The position numbers and the translations under genes are program-made. A DNA stretch of 37,470 bases, taken from contig JANQEL010000240.1 of assembly GCA_028278345.1 (NCBI GenBank), forward strand, positions 1 to 37,470. Reading direction: 5' to 3'. This document shows, one piece after another, positions 23,488-32,395 of this stretch (positions are counted from its first letter, which is position 1; the number at the start of each line of letters is the position of its first letter). Source of the stretch: Myxococcota bacterium (lineage in GTDB: Bacteria > Myxococcota_A > UBA9160 > UBA4427). Below the pieces are notes generated by a model. That model was not told the DNA's origin. It worked only from the letters and a program-made list of their open reading frames with translations, and made no database searches.

Positions 23488-24582
23488 TCACTGAGGCCGA
23501 TTCTTCAACGACGTGGCGAGCACGACCCCGACGGCGAGGGTCATGATGAAGTGCGGCACCGCCTCGGGCAGGGCGTCGCTCTTCGTGACGTGGAGGCCTT
23601 CGATCAGAAGGAACCAAAGCGCAGCGAGTACGCCGAGATAGCAGCCCAGGGTGGTGGCGGTGCCGAGAGGGCCGCGCCAGGTCAACGTCCAGAGCGAGGA
23701 CATCACGGGATCCCTGCGGTCTTCGCGCGACCAGCCCGATAGTTCCGCCATGTTGGCGTAGTGCCCGGCGGTCGCGAAGCCGCGCGCGACCACGTAGAGC
23801 GCGATCGCCATCAGCAGGAAGGGGTAGAGCACAACCATCTGGTCGACCTTGATCAGCCCCCGCGCCCAGGCCGGGATGGCTGCGTCGAGGGCCGCCTGCA
23901 ATTCCGCCGCCTGGTCGCGCGTTTGCTTCTCGAGGGTGTCCTTCTGTTCGGAGAGTTCCTTCTCCTTGGTCGCGATGCGCTTCTGGACGTCGGCCACAAG
24001 GACCTGCACGTCCGATTGGATGTTCCGCATGTCCGTATCGAGTTCGTGGAGCGTCCGGTCCTTCGCTTGCACGGTCGTGTACCAGGGTGTGATCCGGTGT
24101 TGCTGTGTCCACACCTCGAGGGATTCGCTGAACTCTTGCGGTACGGCAGTCACTTCGCTGGGAAGCGATTCGTTCCTGGCCGCCGTAGAAAGGGGCTCGA
24201 TCACCTGCTTGCGGACGTCGGCCGCGATGCGATCGATCGTCTGGGTGGCTTCCCGCCGCGCATCCTGCACCCGCCCTTCGCGGAATCGCTGCTTCAGGTC
24301 CTCCTTGTGGTCGTTCCACGGAGCCTTCTCGACCCGGTCCGCCACCGTCACGAGCTTCGATTGGAACCCCACCATCGCATCCAGCTCGTCTTCGACTTCC
24401 TCCACGCGCTGCGCGGCGCGTTCGAGGGCCATGCGTTCCCTTTCGGTCTTGGAGTAGGGCACGAGCACGTTGAACAACACGAGCGCCGCGAAGAGGAGCC
24501 CGCCGATGGCCGCTCGCGCAATCGCGGTGTTGCCCAGCTCCCAGCGCTCCCTGTGACGCTCGCGACGAACTTCGGGATCCAT
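23488..24582 (-). CDS. Membrane protein with periplasmic or cytoplasmic coiled coil
   Basis: A 364-residue protein. A first transmembrane segment lies near residues 23-43. It is followed by a long helical region of about 190 residues with coiled-coil heptads (MALERAAQRVEEVEDELDAM, and later QKRIATKEKELSEQKDTLEK), then three hydrophobic segments near residues 245-265, 305-325 and 340-357. No enzymatic motif is visible. The architecture suggests a scaffold or mechanosensor, but this is only inference. The ATG at 24582 has a good ribosome site (GGGGGAG) that is buried in a hairpin. Confidence 0.65.
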   Translation of the reverse strand: MDPEVRRERHRERWELGNTAIARAAIGGLLFAALVLFNVLVPYSKTERERMALERAAQRVEEVEDELDAMVGFQSKLVTVADRVEKAPWNDHKEDLKQRFREGRVQDARREATQTIDRIAADVRKQVIEPLSTAARNESLPSEVTAVPQEFSESLEVWTQQHRITPWYTTVQAKDRTLHELDTDMRNIQSDVQVLVADVQKRIATKEKELSEQKDTLEKQTRDQAAELQAALDAAIPAWARGLIKVDQMVVLYPFLLMAIALYVVARGFATAGHYANMAELSGWSREDRRDPVMSSLWTLTWRGPLGTATTLGCYLGVLAALWFLLIEGLHVTKSDALPEAVPHFIMTLAVGVVLATSLKNRPQ

Positions 24583-24587
24583 CCGAC

Positions 24588-24623
24588 TCCCCCTTCATCA
24601 CGGGCCAGGCCCGAAAAGGGGGA
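24588..24623 (-). promoter_or_regulatory. Hairpin enclosing the ribosome-binding site of the coiled-coil membrane gene
   Basis: TCCCCCTT at 24588-24595 is complementary to AAGGGGGA at 24616-24623, with an inner perfect stem CGGGC/GCCCG (24601-24605 with 24609-24613). Read on the minus strand, the Shine-Dalgarno sequence GGGGGA is the 3' arm, so pairing would hide it. The same structure lies between the stop of the upstream lipoprotein gene and this start, so it could also separate the two transcripts. Confidence 0.45.
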
Positions 24624-24680
24624 ATGCTACTGCGTTTCAAGGCGCACGCGGACCGGCACCGAAATCTGCACGCGGGCCGA

Positions 24681-26702
24681 CTAGTTCAGTTCGAAGGTCG
24701 GTTCGGCGCTCGAAGTCGCGTCGAACTCGATGAGTTCCCCGAACGTCGTGCCCTCGATTTCGGTCTCCTCATCGATCGAAATCGTGGGTTCGTAGGTCGC
24801 TCCGGGCGGAGTCGAAACCAGCATGGGCGCATCGATGGACGGGGCCGAGATCAGACTCGATGACGTGTCGTCCCAGGGTTCGATCCCGACGAAGACCTCC
24901 CGCTCGGGGTGGTGCTGGATCGCAACGAGGCCGGCACTCTCGAGGTCCTGTAGACCGGTATCGATGCGAAACGCCGAACCCTCCAGGTCCAACGTCGCCC
25001 CGAAGAGTTCGACCGATGCAACCCCAGGGCCGCCTTCGGAAGCGGATTCCACGATGAGGGGCCCCACGACCGAGTCTTCACCGGCCGACAGGCCACCGCC
25101 CGTGATATGCAGCGGGAGGTCGCGAACGCTCGACTCCTCGAGGCGGAGCGTCGCTCGTTCACTCCCGATTCCCAGGATGGTCAACAGTGCGGCCGGATCG
25201 ATGGCCTGGGATACGACTTCACCCCCTTCGTCGCGCTCGATGATTCGATAGGGGTAGATCGCCATCTCGTTGGCGAACACATCGAGCTGTCCGGTGTCGG
25301 CACCGAGCACAGCGGATTGGATGTACATCTCGCGAGCGCCGTAGCCGGAGTTCAATTCGGGGCAGAAGGAGCTGTCTTCCGTCGCGCCCCAGCAATGGAA
25401 ACTCCCGTCGACCCACTCTTCGACCGTAAAGAGCGCCGGGCCGTCGAACAGGTTGCCATCGAAGTAGGCGTGCCCCGCCGCGCTGCCGCAGGCGGTGCCG
25501 ATATTTCCGTGGCCAGAGTTCGGGTTGGCGGGGTTGTAGGCGCGGTTGTCGTGTCGGCCGTGGCAGGCCAGCGGGTAGCCCGTGTTGTCGATGAACCGGA
25601 TCCGATAGAAGTCCAGGTATTGATCGATGACTTCGACCGCGTGGTCACCCGGAGAATCGGTGATGGTGAGATAGAAATCGTCGTTCCAGAAGTCGTTCTC
25701 GCCGAGGTGTCGGATCCCGCTGCCGTAGTCCTCGATCTCGTTCGACGCCGGGTTCAGCAACGGCCTGGGTCGGAACGCGACGCGGTCGAGTCCACGCAGG
25801 AAGGCCCTCTTGCCCACGGTGAGTGTCGCTGCGACGAACTCGATCTGATTTCCGGAATCGGAGCTGGGGTCGGGAATACCGGTGACTCCGCTTTCCACGT
25901 CTTCACCTGGGCAGCTGAGGTCGTAGGTCGCGATCGCGAGCCCCGCATCGTCCGACCAGGCCGTGCTCTCGAAGCGAAGCGTCGAGCCGCCTTCGATGCT
26001 GACGTTCACACACGCCGCCAGGGTGAGCTGACTGCCCTCGAAGTGGATCTCCACGGGATCGCCCCTGCGACCCACCCGATACTCGACCTCCTCGCCGCTC
26101 GCGTTGAACCGCGCGAACGAGATGGACTCGTCGCCAAGGGTCATGGACGTGGTGAAGTGGATGACGGAATCGCAGGCGTCGTCCTGCCCGTCGGCGTCGA
26201 TGTCCACTGCGAGGTTCGGGATCCCGGGGCAGGTGTCGCCTCCCTGCATGACGAAACCCTCGAGAGGTGGCGCCGGAAGGAACGTGCACACAGTGAAAGC
26301 GGCTTCGCCGAGCCCATCGCCATCGCCGTCTTCGTAGTAGACGACCTCGGCGTAGCGGGTGGGGTCCTCCGGTGCGCAGTCGTCTTCGTTCTCGACACCG
26401 TCGCCATCGCGGTCGTGAGGCACCACGCTGGCGTCGTCATCGTTCGGGTCGTCCGCATTCGCGGCGAAGCCCTCGGGCGCGGTGGCGGCGCAGGAGGGAG
26501 TCCCCATCCCGGTACCGAAACCATCACCGTCGGCATCGACGAAGTACAGATGATCTCCCTCTTCGTCGCGACATCGCTCGGCTTCGGCCGGCGGAGCCTC
26601 GTCATCGGCTTCCGAGAATCCACAACCGATCAACAGCGCGAGCAGGCTCGCGGCGAAGAACCCGCGCACAGCCAGGGGGGCATCGGAGTGGTCGGTCGGC
26701 AT
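24681..26702 (-). CDS. Large lipoprotein with calcium-binding thrombospondin type 3-like repeats
   Basis: A 673-residue outer-surface or periplasmic protein. The signal peptide ends in LLALLIGC (lipobox). Residues about 45-175 contain Asp-rich repeats of the thrombospondin type 3 kind: VDADGDGFGTG, DRDGDGVENEDDC, DGDGDGLGEA, DIDADGQDDACD, presumably calcium-binding. The remaining 500 residues are beta-rich with scattered cysteines and repeated strands resembling a right-handed helix or adhesin-like fold; no catalytic motif is seen. The chosen start is ATG at 26702 because it places the signal peptide at the N-terminus; the open frame extends further without support. Such architectures are frequent in Myxococcota-like genomes. 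Confidence 0.7.
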   Translation of the reverse strand: MPTDHSDAPLAVRGFFAASLLALLIGCGFSEADDEAPPAEAERCRDEEGDHLYFVDADGDGFGTGMGTPSCAATAPEGFAANADDPNDDDASVVPHDRDGDGVENEDDCAPEDPTRYAEVVYYEDGDGDGLGEAAFTVCTFLPAPPLEGFVMQGGDTCPGIPNLAVDIDADGQDDACDSVIHFTTSMTLGDESISFARFNASGEEVEYRVGRRGDPVEIHFEGSQLTLAACVNVSIEGGSTLRFESTAWSDDAGLAIATYDLSCPGEDVESGVTGIPDPSSDSGNQIEFVAATLTVGKRAFLRGLDRVAFRPRPLLNPASNEIEDYGSGIRHLGENDFWNDDFYLTITDSPGDHAVEVIDQYLDFYRIRFIDNTGYPLACHGRHDNRAYNPANPNSGHGNIGTACGSAAGHAYFDGNLFDGPALFTVEEWVDGSFHCWGATEDSSFCPELNSGYGAREMYIQSAVLGADTGQLDVFANEMAIYPYRIIERDEGGEVVSQAIDPAALLTILGIGSERATLRLEESSVRDLPLHITGGGLSAGEDSVVGPLIVESASEGGPGVASVELFGATLDLEGSAFRIDTGLQDLESAGLVAIQHHPEREVFVGIEPWDDTSSSLISAPSIDAPMLVSTPPGATYEPTISIDEETEIEGTTFGELIEFDATSSAEPTFELN

Positions 26703-27009
26703 CGCCGCGCGAGTCTCGTCGATCGAGTCATAGACAGCATCGGTCCATGGGAGGTGCCGAGTTCGCGAGTGCGTCTTCGATGCGGACGAGAGGCGTGTCG
26801 GTGGAAGCAAGGCGGCAGCAAACGAGTCTGGGATCTCGATAGGCCCACGAGCACCCAAGAACGGTGAGATGCGGTTTCGCGTCACACATGCGCAAGCCGG
26901 ATGAAGCTCCCGACGCGCGCCGGCACAGCCCCGACCGAAACGCGAACCTCGACATGGGAGGACTCCGACGGCAAAGAGCCATAAGATGCCGTGCGGGAGG
27001 AGAACGAAA
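26703..27009. other. Divergent intergenic region, lipoprotein and serine-hydrolase genes
   Basis: No supported gene. This spacer must hold the promoters for both divergent genes. A TAAGAT at 26991-26996 could be part of a promoter for the serine hydrolase, but no matching -35 was found. Confidence 0.35.
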
Positions 27010-28305
27010 ATGAGCGAGGCCACCACGACATCGAGCGCAGTCCAGGGCAGCGTAAAGCCCGGCTTCGAATCCGTGCGCGACTTGTATGCACGCGAGATCC
27101 AGACCATGGCCGAGTCGAACACCCAGCTGTGCGTCTACCACAAGGGCGAGCGCGTAGTGGATCTCTGGTCCGCCGCGCCGGACGAACCGGGGTTCTCGGC
27201 AGATTCGATGATCAACGTGTTCAGCAGTGGCAAGAGCCTCGCGGCGATCGCGATGGCCTGGGCCGTGGGGAAGGGACTCCTCGACTACAAGGCGAAGATC
27301 GCGAGCTATTGGCCTGAGTTCGCACAGAACGGCAAGGCCGATCTCACCGTGGCCGACCTGATGCGCCACGAAGCGGGGATGTCGGCATTCGACACTCCGC
27401 TCGATCCAAAGGATCTCCAGGCCGCGCAGATCAAGCAGAACCGCATCGGCCGCATCATCGAAGAGCATCCCGTTCGCTTCCCGAAGTACGGCCGCCGTGA
27501 ATACCACGCGATCACCCGGGGCTGGATCGCGAACGAGGTCTTTCGACGCGTCGAGCCGGAGGGACGAACGATCGGTGAAGTCCTGAAGCAGGAGATCAGT
27601 GACCCGATCGAAGCCGACGCCGCCATCGGGGTGCCCGAATCAGATCTCCCCCGCATCTCGAAGGTTCGGCTGCTCGGCTTCGGCTTCCAGTTCCTCCAGA
27701 GCCTGATCCCCAGGGCCTTCGGCCGAAAGATCAAGCACAACTTCTTCCAACTCTTCGGTCGCATCGTGAGCCTGATCTGGAAGGGCCGACAGCGCAGCCA
27801 ACGCAAGATGACTGCGCCCTTCACCGGGATGAAGGGGATGTTCGACTTCGGGATCTTCAACGATCCGGTCGTGGCCACCGGAGAGACGCCTTCGGCCGCC
27901 GCGAAGTGTTCGGCGCGCGGTCTGGCCAAGATTGCGGCCATGATGGCGAATCGCGGTCGCTGGGCCGAGCGGCAGATCATCGGCGATGCGGGGTGGGAGG
28001 CGTTGCACGCCGAAGTCGTCGAAGGCGACATTGGATTCGGCTCGACCCATTTCTCCCAGGGCGGCGTCAATCTGCACGTGCCGACGGACTCGTCGAGTAA
28101 CGGTTTCGAACGCGCGCTCAACGTGGGGAGGGAAGGGTTCTACGGCTGGATGGGCTTCGGTGGATCGATCTTCCAATGGCATCCCGGCAACGAGATCGGC
28201 TTCTGCTTCGTCCCGACGTCGCTCCACTCCCTCGACCTGGTGAACGAACGCGGAAAGGTCTACCAGGCGGAGGTCCTTCGCTGCGTCGACCGTCTGAAGG
28301 ACTAG
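27010..28305 (+). CDS. Beta-lactamase-family serine hydrolase (EstB/LACTB-like)
   Basis: A 431-residue enzyme of the class C beta-lactamase/DD-peptidase fold. The active-site SxxK is S72-S-G-K75 in INVFSSGKSLAAIAMAW, and the second motif is a Tyr-His-Ala in RREYHAITRGW, which in the esterase branch replaces YxN. The C-terminal HPGNEIGFCFVP region stands in place of the KTG box. No signal peptide is present, so it is cytoplasmic and probably an esterase rather than an antibiotic-resistance enzyme. The start follows GGGAGGAG. It converges with the acyltransferase gene; both stop codons lie in the same CTAG. Confidence 0.8.
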   Translation: MSEATTTSSAVQGSVKPGFESVRDLYAREIQTMAESNTQLCVYHKGERVVDLWSAAPDEPGFSADSMINVFSSGKSLAAIAMAWAVGKGLLDYKAKIASYWPEFAQNGKADLTVADLMRHEAGMSAFDTPLDPKDLQAAQIKQNRIGRIIEEHPVRFPKYGRREYHAITRGWIANEVFRRVEPEGRTIGEVLKQEISDPIEADAAIGVPESDLPRISKVRLLGFGFQFLQSLIPRAFGRKIKHNFFQLFGRIVSLIWKGRQRSQRKMTAPFTGMKGMFDFGIFNDPVVATGETPSAAAKCSARGLAKIAAMMANRGRWAERQIIGDAGWEALHAEVVEGDIGFGSTHFSQGGVNLHVPTDSSSNGFERALNVGREGFYGWMGFGGSIFQWHPGNEIGFCFVPTSLHSLDLVNERGKVYQAEVLRCVDRLKD

Positions 28306-30200
28306 CGGACGCCTTCGAGGCGATCGAACAACCAGCGCGCGGCCCAGCGGGCGCCTTCTTCTTCGAAGTGCATCCCGTCGGGCCGCAGCTGCGTTTCGCC
28401 ATCGAAGCGTTGGCATACGCCCGCAGCTGAACACAGAGCAGCCTCGAGGTCGACGAGTTGTGCCTCCGATGCGGCGGCGACTTCCCGTCGCACGCGGTTC
28501 TGGCAGCCGACCCGCTCGCGAAAACGCGCGTCGAGTTCTTCGTTGGCCATGCCACCCCAGAGGCGAGAGAAGCGCGAGGGCAGGTCTTCGATCGAGGGGG
28601 GAGGCACGGTGAGCACGACGACGTGGCCGGCGTGCCGGGACAGGGCGTCCACGAGATCACGCAGATCCCGGGCGTAGGCCTCGTCGAACGTATCGCTGCA
28701 GGGCTCCAGCCATTCCCCGTCGACGCGCTTGTGGCCCTCGCCCGTCCAGCCTTCGAAGATCACCACGGTTTCCGGAGAGCGGCTTCTGGCAGTGTCGATC
28801 CAGCGTTGGCGGATGTCGAGGCACTTCGCGAGTTCGAACGAATGGCCCGAGAGGTAACGCAGGCCGGTGGCGCGCAACGAGCCACAGGCTTCCACGCCGA
28901 TCACCTGCGGACTCAGGCCGCGGCGCTGCGCTTCCTCCGCGAATGCAGGGCCGAGGATGTAGGGGAGCGAATCTCCGATCAGCAGGACATCCAGCGCTGG
29001 GTCCGAGCGCGGGCGGGCGGTGGTCTGCGCAAAGGGTTCGGGTTGCTCGTCGTCGGGTATGCGGGTTGCCGCATGGCCCACGACGAGCAGCAGGGCGGTA
29101 CCCGATACCGCCGCGTATCCGAGGAGCCGCCTTTCGAAGCGTCCCGAACGAATCGGCCATTCCACGATGTGGAACGACAACCACGCCACCCAGAGCGTGC
29201 CCCCGACTCGAAGCAGGGTGAGCACCGGCGCCTCGATCCCCGTGCGCTCCGGCGAAAGAACGAGGTAGATCGGCCAGTGCCACAAGTACACGCCGTAGCT
29301 CACCCGGCCGAGCCATCGCAGCGGCGTAAGGGAGAGAAGTCGAGCAACGGAACCGCGAGGAGACATGACGATCCCGGCCACGCACGCGCCCGAAGCCAGA
29401 CTCAGTGCGAACAATCCGCCGCGATAGACGAGGGGTTCGTTGCCGCCGAGAGCGAACGAACCGGCGAGCAATACGGCGAGGCCCAGGAACGCAAGCGGAT
29501 TGCCGCGTTCGTCGGCAAGACCCGAAGACTCCCGCACGCGCGACCGGAGCGCGGCTGCAATCGCCGCGCCGATCAGGGTCGCCGCGACGCGCGTATCCGT
29601 TCCGTAGTAGACCCGCGCCGTTCCGGTCTCGGGGTCGAACAGCCAGATCAGCCACACGGCCGATGCCAGCGCCAACCCGATCGAAAGGCCCTGGAGTCCC
29701 GCGACCGAACCTCGCCGGCGCGCGAACCACCACCAGACGACCGGCGGCCACAGCAGATAGAACTGCTCCTCGATCGCCAGACTCCAGGTGTGGTCGAGGG
29801 GCGAGGGTGCATTGAAGATGGCCCAGTAGTCATAGTCGGCGAACACCGCGTGCCAATTCGCGACGTAGAAGAGGGTGGCAAGACCGTCGTTCCGGATTCG
29901 CTCGAGTTCGGAGGGCGCGGCCACAGCCACCGCGTAGCCACAGACCCCGAAGAGCAGCAGCATCAGCGCCGGCAACAAACGCCGCGCGCGGCGACCCCAG
30001 AAGGCCAGCAGGTCGATACGTCCGTTCGTCTCCCACTCCGCCACCAGCAGCGACGTGATCAGGAAACCCGACAGCACGAAGAAGAGGTCGACGCCCAACC
30101 AGCCCCCGCGCAGGTGGTCTGCGTGGAAGAGTAGAATCAACGCCACCGCGACGCCGCGCAGCCCGTCGAGGGCCTGGATATGTGGAAGGGTCGTCCGCAT
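28302..30200 (-). CDS. OafA/YrhL-type O-acyltransferase with C-terminal SGNH domain
   Basis: A 632-residue membrane enzyme. Residues about 1-370 form the acyltransferase-3 domain with about ten transmembrane segments and the signatures LDGLRGVAVALILLFHA, GVDLFFVLSGFLIT and LDHTWSLAIEEQFYLLWP. After a linker, residues about 400-632 form an SGNH-hydrolase-like domain with IGDSL (Ser nucleophile) and a DGMH motif supplying Asp and His. Fusions of this kind move acyl groups across the membrane and attach them to surface polysaccharide or peptidoglycan. The acceptor here is unknown. No linked polysaccharide cluster is present. Confidence 0.88.
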   Translation of the reverse strand: MRTTLPHIQALDGLRGVAVALILLFHADHLRGGWLGVDLFFVLSGFLITSLLVAEWETNGRIDLLAFWGRRARRLLPALMLLLFGVCGYAVAVAAPSELERIRNDGLATLFYVANWHAVFADYDYWAIFNAPSPLDHTWSLAIEEQFYLLWPPVVWWWFARRRGSVAGLQGLSIGLALASAVWLIWLFDPETGTARVYYGTDTRVAATLIGAAIAAALRSRVRESSGLADERGNPLAFLGLAVLLAGSFALGGNEPLVYRGGLFALSLASGACVAGIVMSPRGSVARLLSLTPLRWLGRVSYGVYLWHWPIYLVLSPERTGIEAPVLTLLRVGGTLWVAWLSFHIVEWPIRSGRFERRLLGYAAVSGTALLLVVGHAATRIPDDEQPEPFAQTTARPRSDPALDVLLIGDSLPYILGPAFAEEAQRRGLSPQVIGVEACGSLRATGLRYLSGHSFELAKCLDIRQRWIDTARSRSPETVVIFEGWTGEGHKRVDGEWLEPCSDTFDEAYARDLRDLVDALSRHAGHVVVLTVPPPSIEDLPSRFSRLWGGMANEELDARFRERVGCQNRVRREVAAASEAQLVDLEAALCSAAGVCQRFDGETQLRPDGMHFEEEGARWAARWLFDRLEGVR

Positions 30201-30291
30201 CGGCCTCGGATCGTCGCGCGAGCAGGAGCGCGAGCGCGCAGCTTAGGCGCTCCAAGCGCAGGGAGGTAGCGGGAGGTGCGAGGCGAGCTGC

Positions 30292-32208
30292 CTAGACGCG
30301 GAATCGATTGACAACGGTGTCGAGCTGCGCCGCGAGCAGGACGAGTTCTTCGGCGGCCGCATCGACCTTCTGGGTCGACTCGGAGTTGCCGCGAATGCGC
30401 GCGCTGAACTCGGCCAGCAGACTCGAAACCGAGTGAGCCTGTTCGCTCGCATGGGCAGCCCCCGAGGCGATCTCATTCGAACCATTCGCGAGTTCGGCAC
30501 AGGTCTTCGAGATCTGCGCCGAACCCGTATAGGCCTGCTCGACGTTATGGGTGATCACGCCCGAACTCTGCTCGAGAGATCTCGACAGCCCGGAGACCTG
30601 TTGCGCAGCGTCCCCCTGCGCCCGCACCTCATCCGCGATCCCCTGGGAGACGACGTTGATCTCCTCGATGGCTTCGACGATTTCGCGAATCGCCTCGATC
30701 GAACGCCCGGTGTTCTGCTGCATCTCTTCCACGCGCGTTCGAATATCATCCGTCGACTGCGCGGTCTGTTTCGCGAGTTCCTTCACCTCGTTGGCGACCA
30801 CTGCGAAGCCGCGACCGGCTTCCCCCGCCGAGGCCGCTTCGATGGTGGCGTTCAGGGCGAGCAGGTTCGTCTGCCCGGCGATGTCGTTGATCGTATCCAC
30901 GACCTTGCCGATCTCGCTCGCCGAACTCCCTAGCACCTTCACGATATCGTTGGCCTGCTCGGCCGATTGGCTCGCGTTGTTCGTCATCTGCGCCGCTGAT
31001 TCTGCGCGCTGGACGAGCGCGCCGAGCGAATCGCGCATCGTATCCAGAGAGGTCACGACGTTCTCGACATCTCCCTGGATCTCGTGGCTCGAGCGATTGA
31101 TCTCGGAGAGGTTCGTCGAGGTCTCCTCGATCGCAGCCGCGACATCTCGAACGTGGGCCGAAGACTCTTCGACTGCACCCGCCACGACCCCGATTCCCTG
31201 CTCGAGCTGCTGAAAAGACTCACTCGCGCTGTCGTAGCGCTCGGTCGTGGTGTCGACATCGCTCGCCATCGCCTTCGAAACACTGGTGAGCACATCGGCC
31301 GCCCGGTTCACCTGCTCGCTGCGATCGTGGATCTCGCCGAGCCCTTCGCGCAGCCCGTCCACCAGGCTCGCAAAGCGATCCTGGATCTGGCCGACCTCGT
31401 CGCGGCTCTCGGAATGGATGGCGCGAGTCAGGTCGCCCTCGACCGCGGATTCGAACTGCTCTGCCAGGCGCCCGAGTCGCGTGCGAATCGCTCGCAGCGC
31501 GGGGAAGGCCACACCACCCACGGCGAGCAACGCGATCAAGGCGAGGCCTCCAGCCATGCTGCGTACGCGCCCACCCATCACCGCTGCCAGCTGCGGATCG
31601 ACACGAGTGCTCACTTCCAAGACTCCCCGCACGTCCCCCAGCGCCCAATCGGCCTTCGGTGTGTCGGGGTGGGCGTTGTGACACGTTACGCAGGCCTGTA
31701 CAGACATCTTGTCGGAGATGGCCAGGCGGATCAGCGTCCCTTCATCTGTTTCTTCTTCCCTCGCGAATCGTTCGTCCGGGTTCTCTTCGAGAAAGGTCAG
31801 CGCGTCCTGGGCAAACACGTCGAGTTCGCGACCGGCCCGATTCGGGAATGGATAACGACTGTAAAGACGCAGCACCGTGTTCTGGCCATCTTCCCGAATC
31901 AACCGACTGAGGTCGTGGAGCATCGTGGCGGGGAGAGGGATCGTGTCGCTGCGATCGGCATGCTCGAAATGCACCTTCATCTCGGACGCCGCCTTCACTG
32001 GGGCGACCACATTCTTCGCGTAGTAGCCGCGCAAGAGCTTCAGGCGGTGAATCGATTGCTCGGCAGATAGCAGCGTCTGTTCGACGGCGCTGTGATGCGC
32101 TTCGCGCGAGATCAGAAGCGCAAACCCCGCAAAGCAGAGCAAGACGACAGCCAACAACGGTGCCCCGAGCTTCACCGCAATGGAGAGATTTCGGAAGGAT
32201 TGCGACAT
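30292..32208 (-). CDS. Methyl-accepting chemotaxis protein with haem-binding sensor domain
   Basis: A 638-residue chemoreceptor. A transmembrane segment lies near 14-34. The periplasmic sensor (about 35-210) has the DUF3365/Tll0287-like pattern with a c-type haem motif CVTCH at 173-177 and an upstream MLHDLSRLI helix. A second membrane segment is at about 215-237, followed by a HAMP-like region and the signalling domain, with the hairpin tip near VKELAKQTAQSTDDIR. Haem-bearing receptors of this class respond to gas or redox changes. ATG at 32208 gives the proper N-terminal anchor. It is divergent from the CoA-transferase gene; no che operon is nearby. Confidence 0.88.
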   Translation of the reverse strand: MSQSFRNLSIAVKLGAPLLAVVLLCFAGFALLISREAHHSAVEQTLLSAEQSIHRLKLLRGYYAKNVVAPVKAASEMKVHFEHADRSDTIPLPATMLHDLSRLIREDGQNTVLRLYSRYPFPNRAGRELDVFAQDALTFLEENPDERFAREEETDEGTLIRLAISDKMSVQACVTCHNAHPDTPKADWALGDVRGVLEVSTRVDPQLAAVMGGRVRSMAGGLALIALLAVGGVAFPALRAIRTRLGRLAEQFESAVEGDLTRAIHSESRDEVGQIQDRFASLVDGLREGLGEIHDRSEQVNRAADVLTSVSKAMASDVDTTTERYDSASESFQQLEQGIGVVAGAVEESSAHVRDVAAAIEETSTNLSEINRSSHEIQGDVENVVTSLDTMRDSLGALVQRAESAAQMTNNASQSAEQANDIVKVLGSSASEIGKVVDTINDIAGQTNLLALNATIEAASAGEAGRGFAVVANEVKELAKQTAQSTDDIRTRVEEMQQNTGRSIEAIREIVEAIEEINVVSQGIADEVRAQGDAAQQVSGLSRSLEQSSGVITHNVEQAYTGSAQISKTCAELANGSNEIASGAAHASEQAHSVSSLLAEFSARIRGNSESTQKVDAAAEELVLLAAQLDTVVNRFRV

Positions 32209-32395
32209 GGGCGTGCCCCCATTCAACACTCGGTCGCGTCGACCATCCGGGCCCAGGCCTTGAACGACGCACTGTGGCCTGTGCAGGGATGGACTCAGCG
32301 CTTCACCCGGGGCATTCGCGTTCGGCGCGCCGGCGTAGAACTCTACGGTGGCGGCGGGTACGTTCTCGACCCCCATTCACAGCACAGGAACGCCC

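Noticed and set aside
24681..27122. N-terminal extension of the large lipoprotein back to 27122
   Set aside because: The extension would place about 140 non-family residues before a clear lipoprotein signal peptide and overlap the start of the divergent serine hydrolase.
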